From: Loripinus fragilis
Lineage: Eukaryota > Mollusca > Bivalvia > Lucinida > Lucinidae
Direction of reading: 5' to 3'
DNA length: 64,000 bases
Assembly (NCBI GenBank): GCA_964019695.1
Contig: OZ026516.1
Coordinates: 83,717,188-83,781,187, forward strand
Below the pieces are notes generated by a model that did not search any database, had not been told where the DNA came from, and saw nothing but the letters and a program-made list of their open reading frames with translations. Position 1 is the stretch's first letter, and each line of letters opens with the position of its first letter. A program made the position numbers and the translations under genes. Shown piece by piece: positions 45,501 to 58,990 of the stretch.

Positions 45501-48500
45501 GGATAAGTTGGACTGTAAGTTGGATGAGTTGGATAAGTTGGACTGTAAGTTCGATGAGTTAGATAAGTTGAGGATGAGTTCGATGAGTTGGATAAGTTGT
45601 ACGGTAAGTTGGATGAGTTGGCTTAGTTGAGGATGAGTTTGATGAGTTGGATAAGTTGTACTGTAAGTTGAATGAGTTGGCTAAGTTGTAATGTAAGTTC
45701 GATGAGTTGGCTAAGTTGAGGATGAGTTCGATAAGTTGGGGTAGATGTACTGTAAGTTCGATGAGTTAGATAAGTCGGATTGTAAGTTCGATGAGTTGGC
45801 TAAGTTGGAATGTAAGTTCGATGAGTTGGATTAGTTGAGGATGAGTTCGATGTGCTGAATAAGTTGGACGGTAAGTTGGATGAGTTGGCTGAGTAGGACT
45901 GTAAGTTGGATGAGTTGGATAAGTTGAGGATGAGTTGGATAAGACGGTCGTTAAGTTGGATGAGTTGTATACTTTGAGGATGAGTTCGATGAGTTGGATA
46001 AGTTGGACTGTAAGTTCGATGAGTTGGCTAAGTGGAGGATGAGTTCGATGAGTTAGGTAAGTTGTACTGTAAATTCGATGAGTTGGATAAGATGTACTGT
46101 AAGTTGGATGAGTTGGCTAAGTTGGAATGTAAGTTCGATGAGTTGGATAAGTTGAGGATGAGTTCAATGAATTGGATAAGTTGGACGATGAGTTGGATGA
46201 GTTGGATAAGTTGAGGATGAGTTCGATGAGTTGGATAAGATTAAAATGTAAGTTGGATGAGTTGGATAAGTTGTACTGTAAGTTTGATGAGTTGGATAAG
46301 TTGTACTGTAAGTTCGATGAGTTGGCTGAGTTGGAATGTAAGTTCGATGAGTTGGCTAAGTTTAGGATGAGTTTGATGAGTTGGATAAGTTGGACTGTAA
46401 GTTGCTTGAGTTGGATAAGTTGGACTGTAAGTTCGATGAGTTGGATAAGTTGAGGATGAGTTCGATGAGTTGGATAAGTTGTACTGTAAGTTTCATGAGT
46501 TGGCTAAGTTGAGGATGAGTTCGATGGGTTGGATAAGTTTTACTGTAAGTTGGATGAGTTGGCTAAGTTGTACTGTAAGTTCGATGAGTTGGCTAAGTTG
46601 AGGATGAGTTCGATAAGTTGGGTAAGTTGTACTGTAAGTTCGATGAGTTAGATAAGTTGGAATGTAAGTTCGATGAGTTGGATAAGTTGGAATGTAAGTT
46701 CGATGAGTTGGATAAGTTGAGGATGATTTCTATGAGTTGGATAAGTTGGACGGTAAGTTGGATGAGTTGGATAAGTTGAGGATGAGTTCGATGAGTTGGA
46801 TAAATTGGACTGTAAGTTAGATGAGTTGGATAATTTGAAATGTAAGTTCGATGAGTTGGATAAGTTGAGGATGAGTTCGATGAGTTGGATAAATTGGACA
46901 GTAAGTTGGATGAGTTGGATAAGTTGGACTGTAAGTTGGATGATTTGGATAAGTTGGACTGTAAGTTGGATGAGTTGGATAAGTTGAGAATGAGTTCGAT
47001 GAGTTGGATAAGTTGTACTGTAAGTTCGATGAGTTGGCTAAGTTGAGGATGAGTTTGATAAGTTCGATAAGTTGGACGGTATGTTGGATGAGTTGGATAA
47101 GTTGGACTGTAAGTTTGATGAGTTGGATAAGTTGAGGATGAGTTCGATGAGTTGGATAAGTTGTACTGTAAGTTCGATGGGTTGGCTAAGTTGGAATGTA
47201 AGTTCGATGAGTTGGATAAGTTGAGGATGAGTTAGATGAGTTGGATAAGTTGTACTGTAAGTTGGATGAGTTGGCTAAGTTGTACTGTAAGTTCGATGAG
47301 TTGGCTAAGTTGAGATGAGTTCGATAAGTTGGGTAAGTTGTACTGTAAGTTCGATGAGTTAGAAAAGTTGGAACGTAAGTTCTATGAGTTGGCTAAGTTG
47401 GAATGTATGTTCGATGAGTTGGATAAGTTGAGGATGAGTTCGATGAGTTGGATAAGTTGGACGGTAAGTTGGATGAGTATGATAAGTTGTACTGTAAGTT
47501 TGATGAGTTGGATAAGTTGGAATGTAAGTTCGATGAGTTGGATAAGTTGAGGATGAGTTCGATGAGTTAGATAAGTTGGACGGTAAGTTGGATGAGTTGG
47601 CTAAGTTGGACTGTAAGTTCGATGAGTTGGATAAGTTGAGGATGAGTTCAATGAATTGGATAAGTTGGACGGTGAGTTGGATGAGTTGGATAAGTTGAGG
47701 ATGAGTTCGATGAGTTGGATAAGTTTGACTGTAAGTTGGATGAGTTGGATAAGTTGTACTGTAAGTTTGTTGAGTTGGATAAGTTGTACTGTAAGTTCGA
47801 TGAGTTGGCTAAGTTGGAATGTAAGTTCGATGAGTTGGATAAGTTGAGGATGAGTTTGATGAGCTGGATAAGTTGGACTGTAAGTTGCTTGAGTTGGATA
47901 AGTTGGACTGTAAGTTCGATGAGTTGGATAAGTTGAGGATGAGTTCGATGAGTTGGATAAGTTGTACTGTAAGTTTGATGAGTTGGCTAAGTTGAGGATG
48001 AGTTCGATGAGTTGGATAAGTTGTACTGTAAGTTGGATGAGTTGGCTAAGTTGTACTGTTAGTTCGATGAGTTGGCTAAGTTGAGGATGAGTTCGATAAG
48101 TTGGGTAAGTTGTACTGTAAGTTCGATGAGTTAGATAAGTTGGAATGTAAGTTCGATGAGTTGGATAAGTTGGAATGTAAGTTCGATGAGTTGGATAAGT
48201 TGAGGATGATTGCTATGAGTTGGATAAGTTGGACGGTAAGTTGGATGAGTTGGATAAGTTGAGGATGAGTTCGATGAGTTGGATAAGCTGGACTGTAAGT
48301 TAGATGAGTTGGATAATTTGAAATGTAAGTTCGATGAGTGGGATAAGTTGAGGATGAGTTCGATGAGTTGGATAAATTAAACAGTACGTTGGATGAGTTG
48401 GATAAGTTGGACTGTAAGTTGGATGATTTGGATAAGTTGGACTGTAAGTTGGATGAGTTGGATAAGTTGAGAATGAGTTCGATGAGTTGGATAAGTTGTA

Positions 48501-49863
48501 CTGTAAGTTCGATGAGTTGGCTGAGTTGGACTGTAAGTTGGATGAGTTGGATAATTTGAGGATGAGTTCGATGAGTTGGAGAAGTTGGTCGGTAAGTTGA
48601 ATGAGTTGGATAAGTTGAGGATAAGTTCGATGAGTTGGATAAGTTGGACTGTAAGTTCGATGAGTTGGCTAAGTTGAGGATGAGTTCGATGAGTTGGATA
48701 ACCTGTACTGTAAGTTCGATGAGTTGGCTAAGTTGGAATGTAAGTTCGATGAGTTGGCTAAGTTGAGATGAGTTCGATAAGTTGGGTAAGTTGTACTGTA
48801 AGTTCGATGAGTAAGATAAGTTGGAATGTAAGTTCTATGAGTTGGCTAAGTTGGAATGTAAGTTCGATGAGTTGGATAAGTTGAGGATGAGTTCGATGAG
48901 TAGGATAAGTTGGACGGTAAGTTGGATGAGTATGATAAGTTGTACTGTAAGTTTGATGAGTTGGATAAGTTGGAATGTAAGTTCGATGAGTTGGATAAGT
49001 TGAGAATGAGTTCGATGAGTTGGATAAGTTGAGGATAAGTTCGATAAGTTGTACTGTAAGTTCGATGTGTTGGCTAAGTTGTACTGTAAGTTCGATGAGT
49101 TGGCTAAGCTGATAGTTCGATGAGTTGGGTAAGTTGTACTGTAAGTTGGATGTGTTGGATAAGATGAGGATGAGTTCGACGAGTTAAATAGGTTGGAAGG
49201 TAAGTTTGATGAGTTCGATAAGTTGAGAATGAGTTCGATGAGTTGGATAAGTTTGACTGTAAGTTCGATGAGTTGGCTAAGTTCAGGATGAGTTTGATAA
49301 GTTCGATAAGTTGGACTGTAAGTTGGTTGAGTTGGATTATTTGGACTGTAAGTTCGATGAGTTGGATAAGTTGAGGATGAGTTCGATGATTTTGATAAGT
49401 TGTACTGTAAGTTCGATGAGTTGGCTAAGTTGGAATGTAAGTTCGATGAGTTGGATAATTTGAAATGTAAGTTCGATGAGTTGGATAATGTGTACTGTAA
49501 GTTGGATAAGTTGGCTAATTTGTACTGTAAGTTCGATGAGTTGGCTAAGTTAAGGATGAGTTCGATGAGTTAGGTAAGTTGTACTGTAAGTTCGATGAGT
49601 TGGATAAGTTGTTCTGCAAGTTCGATGAGTTGGCTAAGTTGGAATGTAAGTTCGATGAGTTGGATTAGTTGAGGATAAGTTCGATAAGTTGTACTGTAAG
49701 TTCGATGTGTTTGCTAAGTTGTACTGTAAGTTCGATGAGTTGGCTAAGCTGAGAGTTCGATGAGTTGGGTAAGTTGTACTGTAAGTTGAATGTGTTGGAT
49801 AAGTTGAGGATGAGTTCGACGAGTTAAATAGGTTGGAAGGTTAGTTTGATGAGTTCGATAAGT
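39541..49863 (+). repeat. 11.6-kb array block, second copy, lacking about 1,276 bp
   Basis: 39541-44086 matches 27941-32487 and 44084-49863 matches 33761-39540, so the copy is 10,323 bp instead of 11,600 bp. The missing part corresponds to 32488-33763, close to one higher-order unit, as expected for unequal recombination inside the array. After 49863 the sequence no longer follows the first block but continues like 23287 onward. Confidence 0.9.
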
Positions 49864-52800
49864 TGAGAATGAGTTCGATGAGTTGGATAAGTTGGACTGT
49901 AAGTTCGATGAGTTGGCTAAGTTCAGGATGAGTTTGATAAGTTCGATAAGTTGGACTGTAAGTTGGTTGAGTTGGATTATTTAGACTGTAAGTTCGATGA
50001 GTTGGATAAGTTGAGGATGAGTTCGATGATTTTGATAAATTGTACTGTAAGTTCGATAAAATGGATAAATTGTACTGTAAGTTCGATGAGTTGGCTAAGT
50101 TGGAATGTAAGTTCGATGAGTTGAATGTTGAGGATGAGTTTGATTAGTTGGATAAGTTGTACTGTAAGTTTGATGAGTTGGCTAAGTTGTACTGTAAGTT
50201 CGATGAGTTGGCTAAGTTGAGGATGAGTTCGATGAGTTGGGTAAGTTGTACTGACAGATCGATGAGTTAGATAAGTTGGAATGTAAGTTCGATGAGTTGG
50301 ATAACTTGGACTGTAAGTTGGACGAGTTGGATAAGTTGGACTGTAAGTTCGATGAGTTGGATTAGTTGAGGATGAGTTCGATGAGTTGGATAAGTTGTAC
50401 TGTATGTTCGATGAGTTGGCTAAGTTGAGGATGAGTTCGATGAGTTGGATAAGTTGTACTGAAAGTTCGATGAGTTAGATAAGTTGGAATGTAAGTTCGA
50501 TGAGTTGGCTAAGTTGATGATGAGTTCGATAAGTTGGGTAAGTTGTACTGTAAGTTCGATGAGTTAGATAATTTGGAATATAAGTTCGATGAGTTGGCTA
50601 AGTTGGAATGTAAGTTCGATAAGTTGGATAAGTTGAGGATGAGTTCAATGAGTTGGATAAGTTGGACGGTAAGTTGGATGAGTTGGATAAGTTGAGGATG
50701 AGTTTGATGAGCTGGATAAGTTGGACAGTAAGTTGGATGAGTTGGATAAGTTGGACTGTAAGTTCGCTGAGTTGGCTAAGTTGGACTGTAAGTTGGGTGA
50801 GTTGGATAAGTTGAGAATGAGTTCGATGAGTTGGATAAGTTGTACTGTAAGTTCGATAAGTTGGCTGAGTAGGACTGTAAGTTGGATGAGTTGGATAAGT
50901 TGAGGATGAGTTGGATGAGTTGGATAAGATGGTCGGTAAGTTGGATGAGTTGGATACGTTGAGGATGAGTTCGATGAGTTGGATAAGTTGGACTGTAAGT
51001 TCGATGAGTTGGCTAAGTGGAGGATGAGTTCGATGAGTTGGGTAAGTTGTACTGTAAGTTCGATGAGTTGGATAAGTTGTACTGCAAGTTCGATGAGTTG
51101 GCTAAGTTGGAATTAGAGTTCGATGAGTTGGATAAGTTGAGGATAAGTTTAATAAGTTGGATAAGTTGTACTGTAAGTTCGATGAGTTGGCTAAGTTGTA
51201 CTGTAAGTTGGATGTGTTGGATAAGTTGAGAATGAATTCGATGAGTTAAATAGGTTGGAAGGTAAGTTTGATGAGTTGGATAAGTTGAGAATGAGTTCGA
51301 TGAGTTGGATAAGTTGTACTGTAAGTTCGATGAGTTGGCTGCGTTGGACTGTAAGTTGGATGAGTTGGATAAGTTGAGGATGAGTTGGATGAGTTGGATA
51401 AGATGGTCGGTAAGTTGGATGAGTTGGATACGTTGAGGATGAGTTCAATGAGTTGGATAAGTCGGACTGTAAGTTTGATGAGTTGGCTAAGTTGAGGATA
51501 TTTGATAATTTGGATAAGTTGGACTGTAAGTTGGATAAGTTGGATAAGTTGTACTGTAAGTTCGATGAGTTGGATAAGTTGAGGATGAGTTCGATGAGTT
51601 GGGTAAGTTGTACTGTTAGTTCGATGAGTTGGATAAGTTGTACTGTAAGTTCGATGAGTTGGCTAAGTTTGAATGTAAGTTCGATGAGTTGGATAAGTTT
51701 TACTGTAAGTTGGATGAGTTAGATAAGTTGAACTGTAAGTTTCATGAGTTGGATAAGTTGTACTGTAAGTTTGATGAGTTGGATAAGTTGTACTGTAAGT
51801 TCGATGAGGTGGATAAGTTGGAATGTAAGTTCGATTAGTAGGATAAGTTGATGATAAGTTCGATGAATTGGATAAGTTGGACTGTAAGTTGGATGAGTTG
51901 GATAAGTTGGACTAGTAGTTCGATGAGTTGGATATGTTGAGGTTGAGTTCGATGAGTTTGATAAGTTGGACGGTAAGTTGGATGAGATGGATAAGTTGAG
52001 GATGAGTTTGATGAGTTGGATAAGTTGGACTGTAAGTTGGATGAGTTGGATAAGTTGAGAATGAGTTCGATGAGTTGGATAAGTTGTACGGTAAGTTGGA
52101 TGAGTTGGCTTAGTTAAGGATGAGTTTGATGAGTTGGATAAGTTGAGGATGAGTTCGATGAGTTGGATAAATTGGACAGTAAGTTGGATGAGTTGGATAA
52201 GTTGGACTGTAAGTTGGATGATTTGGATAAGTTGGACTGTAAGTTGGATGAGTTGGATAAGTTGAGAATGAGTTCGATGAGTTGGATAAGTCGTACTGTA
52301 AGTTCGATGAGTTGGCTGAGTTGGACTGTAAGTTGGATGAGTTGGATAATTTGAGGATGAGTTCGATGAGTTGGATAAGTTGGTCGGTAAGTTGGATGAG
52401 TTGGATAAGTTGAGGATAAGTTCGATGAGTTGGATAAGTTGGACTGTAAGTTCGATGAGTTGGCTAAGTTGAGGATGAGTTTGATAAGTTCGATAAGTTG
52501 GACTGTAAGTTAGATGAGTTGGCTAAGTTGGAATGTAAGTTCGATGAGCTGGATAAGTTGAGGATGAGTTCAATGAGTTGGATAAGTTGTACTGTAAGTT
52601 GGATAAGTTGGCTAATTTGTACTGTAAGTTCGATGAGTTGGCTAAGTTAAGGATGAGTTCGATGAGTTAGGTAAGTTGTACTGTAAGTTCGATGAGTTGG
52701 ATAAGTTGTACTGCAAGTTCGATGAGTTGGCTAAGTTGGAATGTAAGTTCGATGAGTTGGATAAGTTGAGGATAAGTTCGATAAGTTGTACTGTAAGTTC

Positions 52801-55250
52801 GATGTGTTGGCTAAGTTGTACTGTAAGTTCGATGAGTTGGCTAAGCTGAGAGTTCGATGAGTTGGGTAAGTTGTACTGTAAGTTGGATGTGTTGGATAAG
52901 TTGAGGATGAGTTCGACGAGTTATATCGGTTGGAAGGTAAGTTTGATGAGTTCGATAAGTTGAGAATGAGTTCGATGAGTTGGATAAGTTGGACTGTAAG
53001 TTCGATGAGTTGGCTAAGTTCAGGATGAGTTTGATAAGTTCGATAAATTGGACAGTAAGTTGGATGAGTTGGATAAGTTGGACTGTAAGTTGGATGATTT
53101 GGATAAGTTGGACTGTAAGTTGGATGAGTTGGATAAGTTGAGAATGAGTTCAATGAGTTGGATAAGTCGTACTGTAAGTTCGATGAGTTGGCTGAGTTGG
53201 ACTGTAAGTTGGATGAGTTGGATAATTTGAGGATGAGTTCGATGAGTTGGATAAGTTGGTCGGTAAGTTGGATGAGTTGGATAAGTTGAGGATAAGTTCG
53301 ATGAGTTGGATAAGTTGGACTGTAAGTTCGATGAGTTGGCTAAGTTGAGGATGAGTTTGATAAGTTCGATAAGTTGGACTGTAAGTTAGATGAGTTGGAT
53401 AAGTTGGACTGTAAGTTCGATGAGTTGGATAAGTTGAGGATGAGTTCGATGAGTTGGATAAGTTGTACTGTAAGTTCGATGAGTTGGCTAAGTTGGAATG
53501 TAAGTTCGATGAGCTGGATAAGTTGAGGATGAGTTCAATGAGTTGGATAAGTTGTACTGTAAATTGGATAAGTTGGCTAATTTGTACTGTAAGTTCGATG
53601 AGTTGGCTAAGTTAAGGATGAGTTCTATGAGTTAGGTAAGTTGTACTGTAAGTTCGATGAGTTGGATAAGTTGTACTGCAAGTTCGATGAGTTGGCTAAG
53701 TTGGAATGTAAGTTCGATGAGTTGGATAAGTTGAGGATAAGTTCGATAACTTGTACTGTAAGTTCGATGTGTTGGCTAAGTTGTACTGTAAGTTCGAGGA
53801 GTTGGCTTAGCTGAGAGTTCGATGAGTTGGGTAAGTTGTACTGTAAGTTGGATGTGTTGGATAAGTTGAGGATGAGTTCGACGAGTTAAATAGGTTGGAA
53901 GGTAAGTTTGATGAGTTCGATAAGTTGAGGATGAGTTCGATGAGTTGGATAAGTTGGACTGTAAGTTCGATGAGTTGGCTAAGTTCAGGATGAGTTTGAT
54001 AAGTTCGATAAGTTGGACTGTAAGTTGGTTGAGTTGGATTATTTGGACTGTTAGTTCGATGAGTTGGATAAGTTGAGGATGAGTTCGATGATTTTGATAA
54101 ATTATACTGTAAGTTTGATAAAATGGATAAATTGTACTGTAAGTTCGATTAGTTGGCTAAGTTGGAATGTAAGTTCGATGAGTTGAATGTTGAGGATGAG
54201 TTTGATTAGTTTGATAAGATGTACTGTAAGTTCGATGAGTTGGCTTAGTTGTACTGTAAGTTCGATGAGTTGGCTAAGTTGAGGATGAGTTCGATGAGTT
54301 GGGTAAGTTGTACTGACAGATCGATGAGTTAGATAAGTTGGAATGTAAGTTCGATGAGTTGGATAACTTGGACTGTAAGTTGGACGAGTTGGATAAGTTG
54401 GACTGCAAGTTCGATGAGTTGGATTAGTTGAGGATGAGTTCGATGAGTTGGATAAGTTGTACTGTATGTTCGATGAGTTGGCTAAGTTGAGGATGAGTTC
54501 GATGAGTTGGATAAGTTGTACTGAAAGTTCGATGAGTTATATAAGTTGGAATGTAAGTTCGATGAGTTGGCTAAGTTGATGATGAGTTCGATAAGTTGGG
54601 TAAGTTGTACTGTAAGTTCGATGAGTTAGATAATTTGGAATATAAGTTCGATGAGTTGGATAAGTTGGAATGTAAGTTCTATGAGTTGGATAAGTTGAGG
54701 ATGAGTTCAATGAGTTGGATAAGTTGGACGGTAAGTTGGATGAGTTGGATAAGTTGAGGATGAGTTCGATGAGTTGGGTAAGTTGGACAGTAAGTTGGAT
54801 GAGTTGGATAAGTTGGACTGTAAGTTCGCTGAGTTGGCTAAGTTGGACTGTAAGTTGGGTGAGTTGGATAAGTTGAGAATGAGTTCGATGAGTTGGATAA
54901 GTTTTACTGTAAGTTCGATAAGTTGGCTTAGTAGGACTGTAAGTTGGATGAGTTGGATAAGTTGAGGATGAGTTGGATGAGTTGGATAAGATGGTCGGTA
55001 AGTTGGATGAGTTGGATACGTTGAGGATGAGTTCGATGAGTTGGATAAGTTGGACTGTAAGTTCGATGAGTTGGCTAAGTGGAGGATGAGTTCGATGAGT
55101 TAGGTAAGTTGTACTGTAAGTTCGATGAGTTGGCTGAGTTGGACTGTAAGTTGGATGAGTTGGATAATTTGAGGATGAGTTCGATGAGTTGGATAAGTTG
55201 GTCGGTAAGTTGGATGAGTTGGATAAGTTGAGGATAAGTTCGATGAGTTG
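49480..55250 (+). repeat. Array segment C2
   Basis: Second occurrence of segment C1 (22903-28735). Its start overlaps the end of the second 11.6-kb-type block because that block's end itself resembles 22903-23290. This makes 22903-49479 look like one super-unit of about 26.58 kb that begins again at 49480 and then breaks off near 55250. Confidence 0.8.
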
Positions 55251-57246
55251 GATAAGTTGTACTGTAAATTGGATAAGTTGGCTAATTTGTACTGTAAGTT
55301 CGATGAGTTGGCTAAGTTAAGGATGAGTTCTATGAGTTAGGTAAGTTGTACTGTAAGTTCGATGAGTTGGATAAGTTGTACTGCAAGTTCGATGAGTTGG
55401 CTAAGTTGGAATGTAAGTTCGATGAGTTGGATAAGTTGAGGATAAGTTCGATAACTTGTACTGTAAGTTCGATGTGTTGGCTAAGTTGTACTGTAAGTTC
55501 GAGGAGTTGGCTTAGCTGAGAGTTCGATGAGTTGGCTAAGTTGTACTGTAAGTTGGATGTGTTGGATAAGTTGAGGATGAATTCGATGAGTTAAATAGGT
55601 TGGAAGGTAAGTTTGATGAGTTGGATAAGTTGAGAATGAGTTCGATGAGTTGGATAAGTTGTACTGTAAGTTCGATGAGTTGGCTGAGTAGGACTGTAAG
55701 TTGGATGAGTTGGATAAGTTGAGGATGAGTTGGATGAGTTGGATAAGATGGTCGGTAAGTTGGATGAGTTGGATACGTTGAGGATGAGTTCGATGAGTTG
55801 GATAAGTTGGACTGTAAGTTCGATGAGTTGGCTAAGTGGAGGATGAGTTCGATGAGTTAGGTAAGTTGTACTGTAAGTTCGATGAGTTGGATAAGTTGTA
55901 CTGCAAGTTCGATGAGTTGGCTAAGTTGGAATTAGAGTTCGATGAGTTGGATAAGTTGAGGATAAGTTTGATAAGTTGGATAAGTTGTACTGTAAGTTCG
56001 ATGAGTTGGCTAAGTTGTACTGTAAGTTGGATGTGTTGGATAAGTTGAGAATAAATTCGATGAGTTGGATAAGTTGTACTGTAAGTTCGATGAGTTTGCT
56101 GCGTTGGACTGTAAGTTGGATGAGTTGGATAAAGCGAGGATGAGTTGGATGAGTTGGATAAGTTGTACTGTAAGTTCGATGAGTTGGCTGCGTTGGACTG
56201 TAAGTTGGATGAGTTGGATAAGTTGAGGATGAGTTGGATGAGTTGGATAAGATGGTCGGTAAGTTGGATGAGTTGGATACGTTGAGGATGAGTTCAATGA
56301 GTTGGATAAGTTGGACTGTAAGTTTGATGAGTTGGCTAAGTTGAGGATATTTGATAATTTGGATAAGTTGGACTGTAAGTTGGATAAGTTGGATAAGTTT
56401 TACTGTAAGTTCGATGAGTTGGATAAGTTGAGGATGAGTTCAATGAGTTGGATAAGTTGGACTGTAAGTTTGATGAGTTGGCTAAGTTGAGGATATTTGA
56501 TAATTTGGATAAGTTGGACTGTAAGTTGGATAAGTTGGATAAGTTGTACTGTAAGTTCGATGAGTTGGATAAGTTGAGGATGAGTTCAATGAGTTGGGTA
56601 AGTTGTACTGTTAGTTCGATGAGTTGGGTAAGTTGTACTGTAAGTTCGATGAGTTGGCTAAGTTTGAATGTAAGTTCGATGAGTTGGATAAGTTTTACTG
56701 TAAGTTGGATGAGTTAGATAAGTTGAACTGTAAGTTTGATGAGTTGGATAAGTTGTACTGTAAGTTTGATGAGTTGGATAAGTTGTACTGTAAGTTCGAT
56801 GAGGTGGATAAGTTGGAATGTAAGTTCGATGAGTAGGATAAGTTGAGGATAAGTTCGATGAATTGGATAAGTTGGACTGTAAGTTGGATGAGTTGGATAA
56901 GTTGGACTGTTAGTTCGATGAGTTGGATATGTTGAGGTTGAGTTCGATGAGTTTGATAAGTTGGACGGTAAGTTGGATGAGTTGGATAAGTTGAGGATGA
57001 GTTTGATGAGTTGGATAAGTTGGACTGTAAGTTGGATGAGTTGGATAAGTTGGACTGTAAGTTCGATGAGTTGGATAAGTTGTACGGTAAGTTGGATGAG
57101 TTGGCTTAGTTGAGGATGAGATCAATGAGTTGGATAAGTTGAGAATGAGTTCGATGAGTTGGATAAGTTGTACGGTAAGTTGGATGAGTTGGCTTAGTTT
57201 AGGATGAGTTCGATGAGTTGGATAAGTTGAGGATGAGTTCGATGAG

Positions 57247-58990
57247 TTGGATAAATTGGACAGTAAGTTGGATGAGTTGGATAAGTTGGACTGTAAGTTG
57301 GATGATTTGGATAAGTTGGACTGTAAGTTGGATGAGTTGGATAAGTTGAGAATGAGTTCGATGAGTTGGATAAGTCGTACTGTAAGTTCGATGAGTTGGC
57401 TGAGTTGGACTGTAAGTTGGATGAGTTGGATAATTTGAGGATGAGTTCGATGAGTTGGATAAGTTGGTCGGTAAGTTGGATGAGTTGGATAAGTTGAGGA
57501 TAAGTTCGATGAGTTGGATAAGTTGGACTGTAAGTTCGATGAGTTGGCTAAGTTGAGGATGAGTTTGATAAGTTCGATAAGTTGGACTGTAAGTTAGATG
57601 AGTTGGATAAGTTGTACTGTAAGTTCGATGAGTTGGATAAGTTGAGGATGAGTTCGATGAGTTGGATAAGTTGTACTGTAAGTTCGATGAGTTGGCTAAG
57701 TTGGAATGTAAGTTCGATGAGCTGGATAAGTTGAGGATGAGTTCAATGAGTTGGATAAGTTGTACTGTAAGTTGGATAAGTTGGCTAATTTGTACTGTAA
57801 GTACGATGAGTTGGCTAAGTTAAGGATGAGTTCGATGAGTTAGGTAAGCTGTACTGTAAGTTCGATGAGTTGGATAAGTTGTACTGCAAGTTCGATGAGT
57901 TGGCTAAGTTGGAATGTAAGTTCGATGAGTTGGATAAGTTGAGGATAAGTTCGATAAGTTGTACTGTAAGTTCGATGTGTTGGCTAAGTTGTACTGTAAG
58001 TTCGATGAGTTGGCTAAGCTGAGAGTTCGATGAGTTGGGTAAGTTGTACTGTTAGTTGGATGTGTTGGATAAGTTGAGGATGAGTTCGACGAGTTAAATA
58101 GGTTGGAAGGTAAGTTTGATGAGTTCGATAAGTTGAGAATGAGTTCGATGAGTTGGATAAGTTGGACTGTAAGTTCGATGAGTTGGCTAAGTTCAGGATG
58201 AGTTTGATAAGTTCGATAAGTTGGACTGTAAGTTGGTTGAGTTGGATTATTTGGACTGTAAGTTCGATGAGTTGGATAAGTTGAGGATGAGTTCGATGAT
58301 TTTGATAAATTGTACTGTAAGTTCGATAAAATGGATAAATTGTACTGTAAGTTCGATGAGTTGGCTAAGTTGGAATGTAAGTTCGATGAGTTGAATGTTG
58401 AGGATGAGTTTGATTAGTTGGATAAGTTGTACTGTAAGTTCGATGAGTTGGCTAAGTTGTACTGTAAGTTCGATGAGTTGGCTAAGTTGAGGATGAGTTC
58501 GATGAGTTGGGTAAGTTGTACTGACAGATCGATGAGTTAGATAAGTTGGAATGTAAGTTCGATGAGTTGGATAACTTGGACTGTAAGTTGGAAGAGTTGG
58601 ATAAGTTGGACTGTAAGTTCGATGAGTTGGATTAGTTCAGGATGAGTTCGATGAGTTGGATAAGTTGTACTGTATGTTCGATGAGTTGGCTAAGTTGAGG
58701 ATGAGTTCGATGAGTTGGATAAGTTGTACTGAAAGTTCGATGAGTTAGATAAGTTGGAATGTAAGTTCGATGAGTTGGCTAAGTTGATGATGAGTTCGAT
58801 AAGTTGGGTAAGTTGTACTGTAAGTTCGATGAGTTAGATAATTTGGAATATGAGTTCGATGAGTTGGCTAAGTTGGAATGTAAGTTCGATGAAGTGGATA
58901 AGTTGAGGATGAGTTCAATGAGTTGGATAAGTTGGACGGTAAGTTGGATGAGTTGGATAAGTTGAGGATGAGTTCGATGAGTTGGATAAG
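57247..58990 (+). repeat. Array segment C3 (third occurrence of part of C1)
   Basis: Matches 22400 to about 24140 at offset 34,847, including the TTAAATAGGTTGGAAGG marker and the run up to GACAGATCGATGAG. Divergence from C1 is visible but low. Confidence 0.7.
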
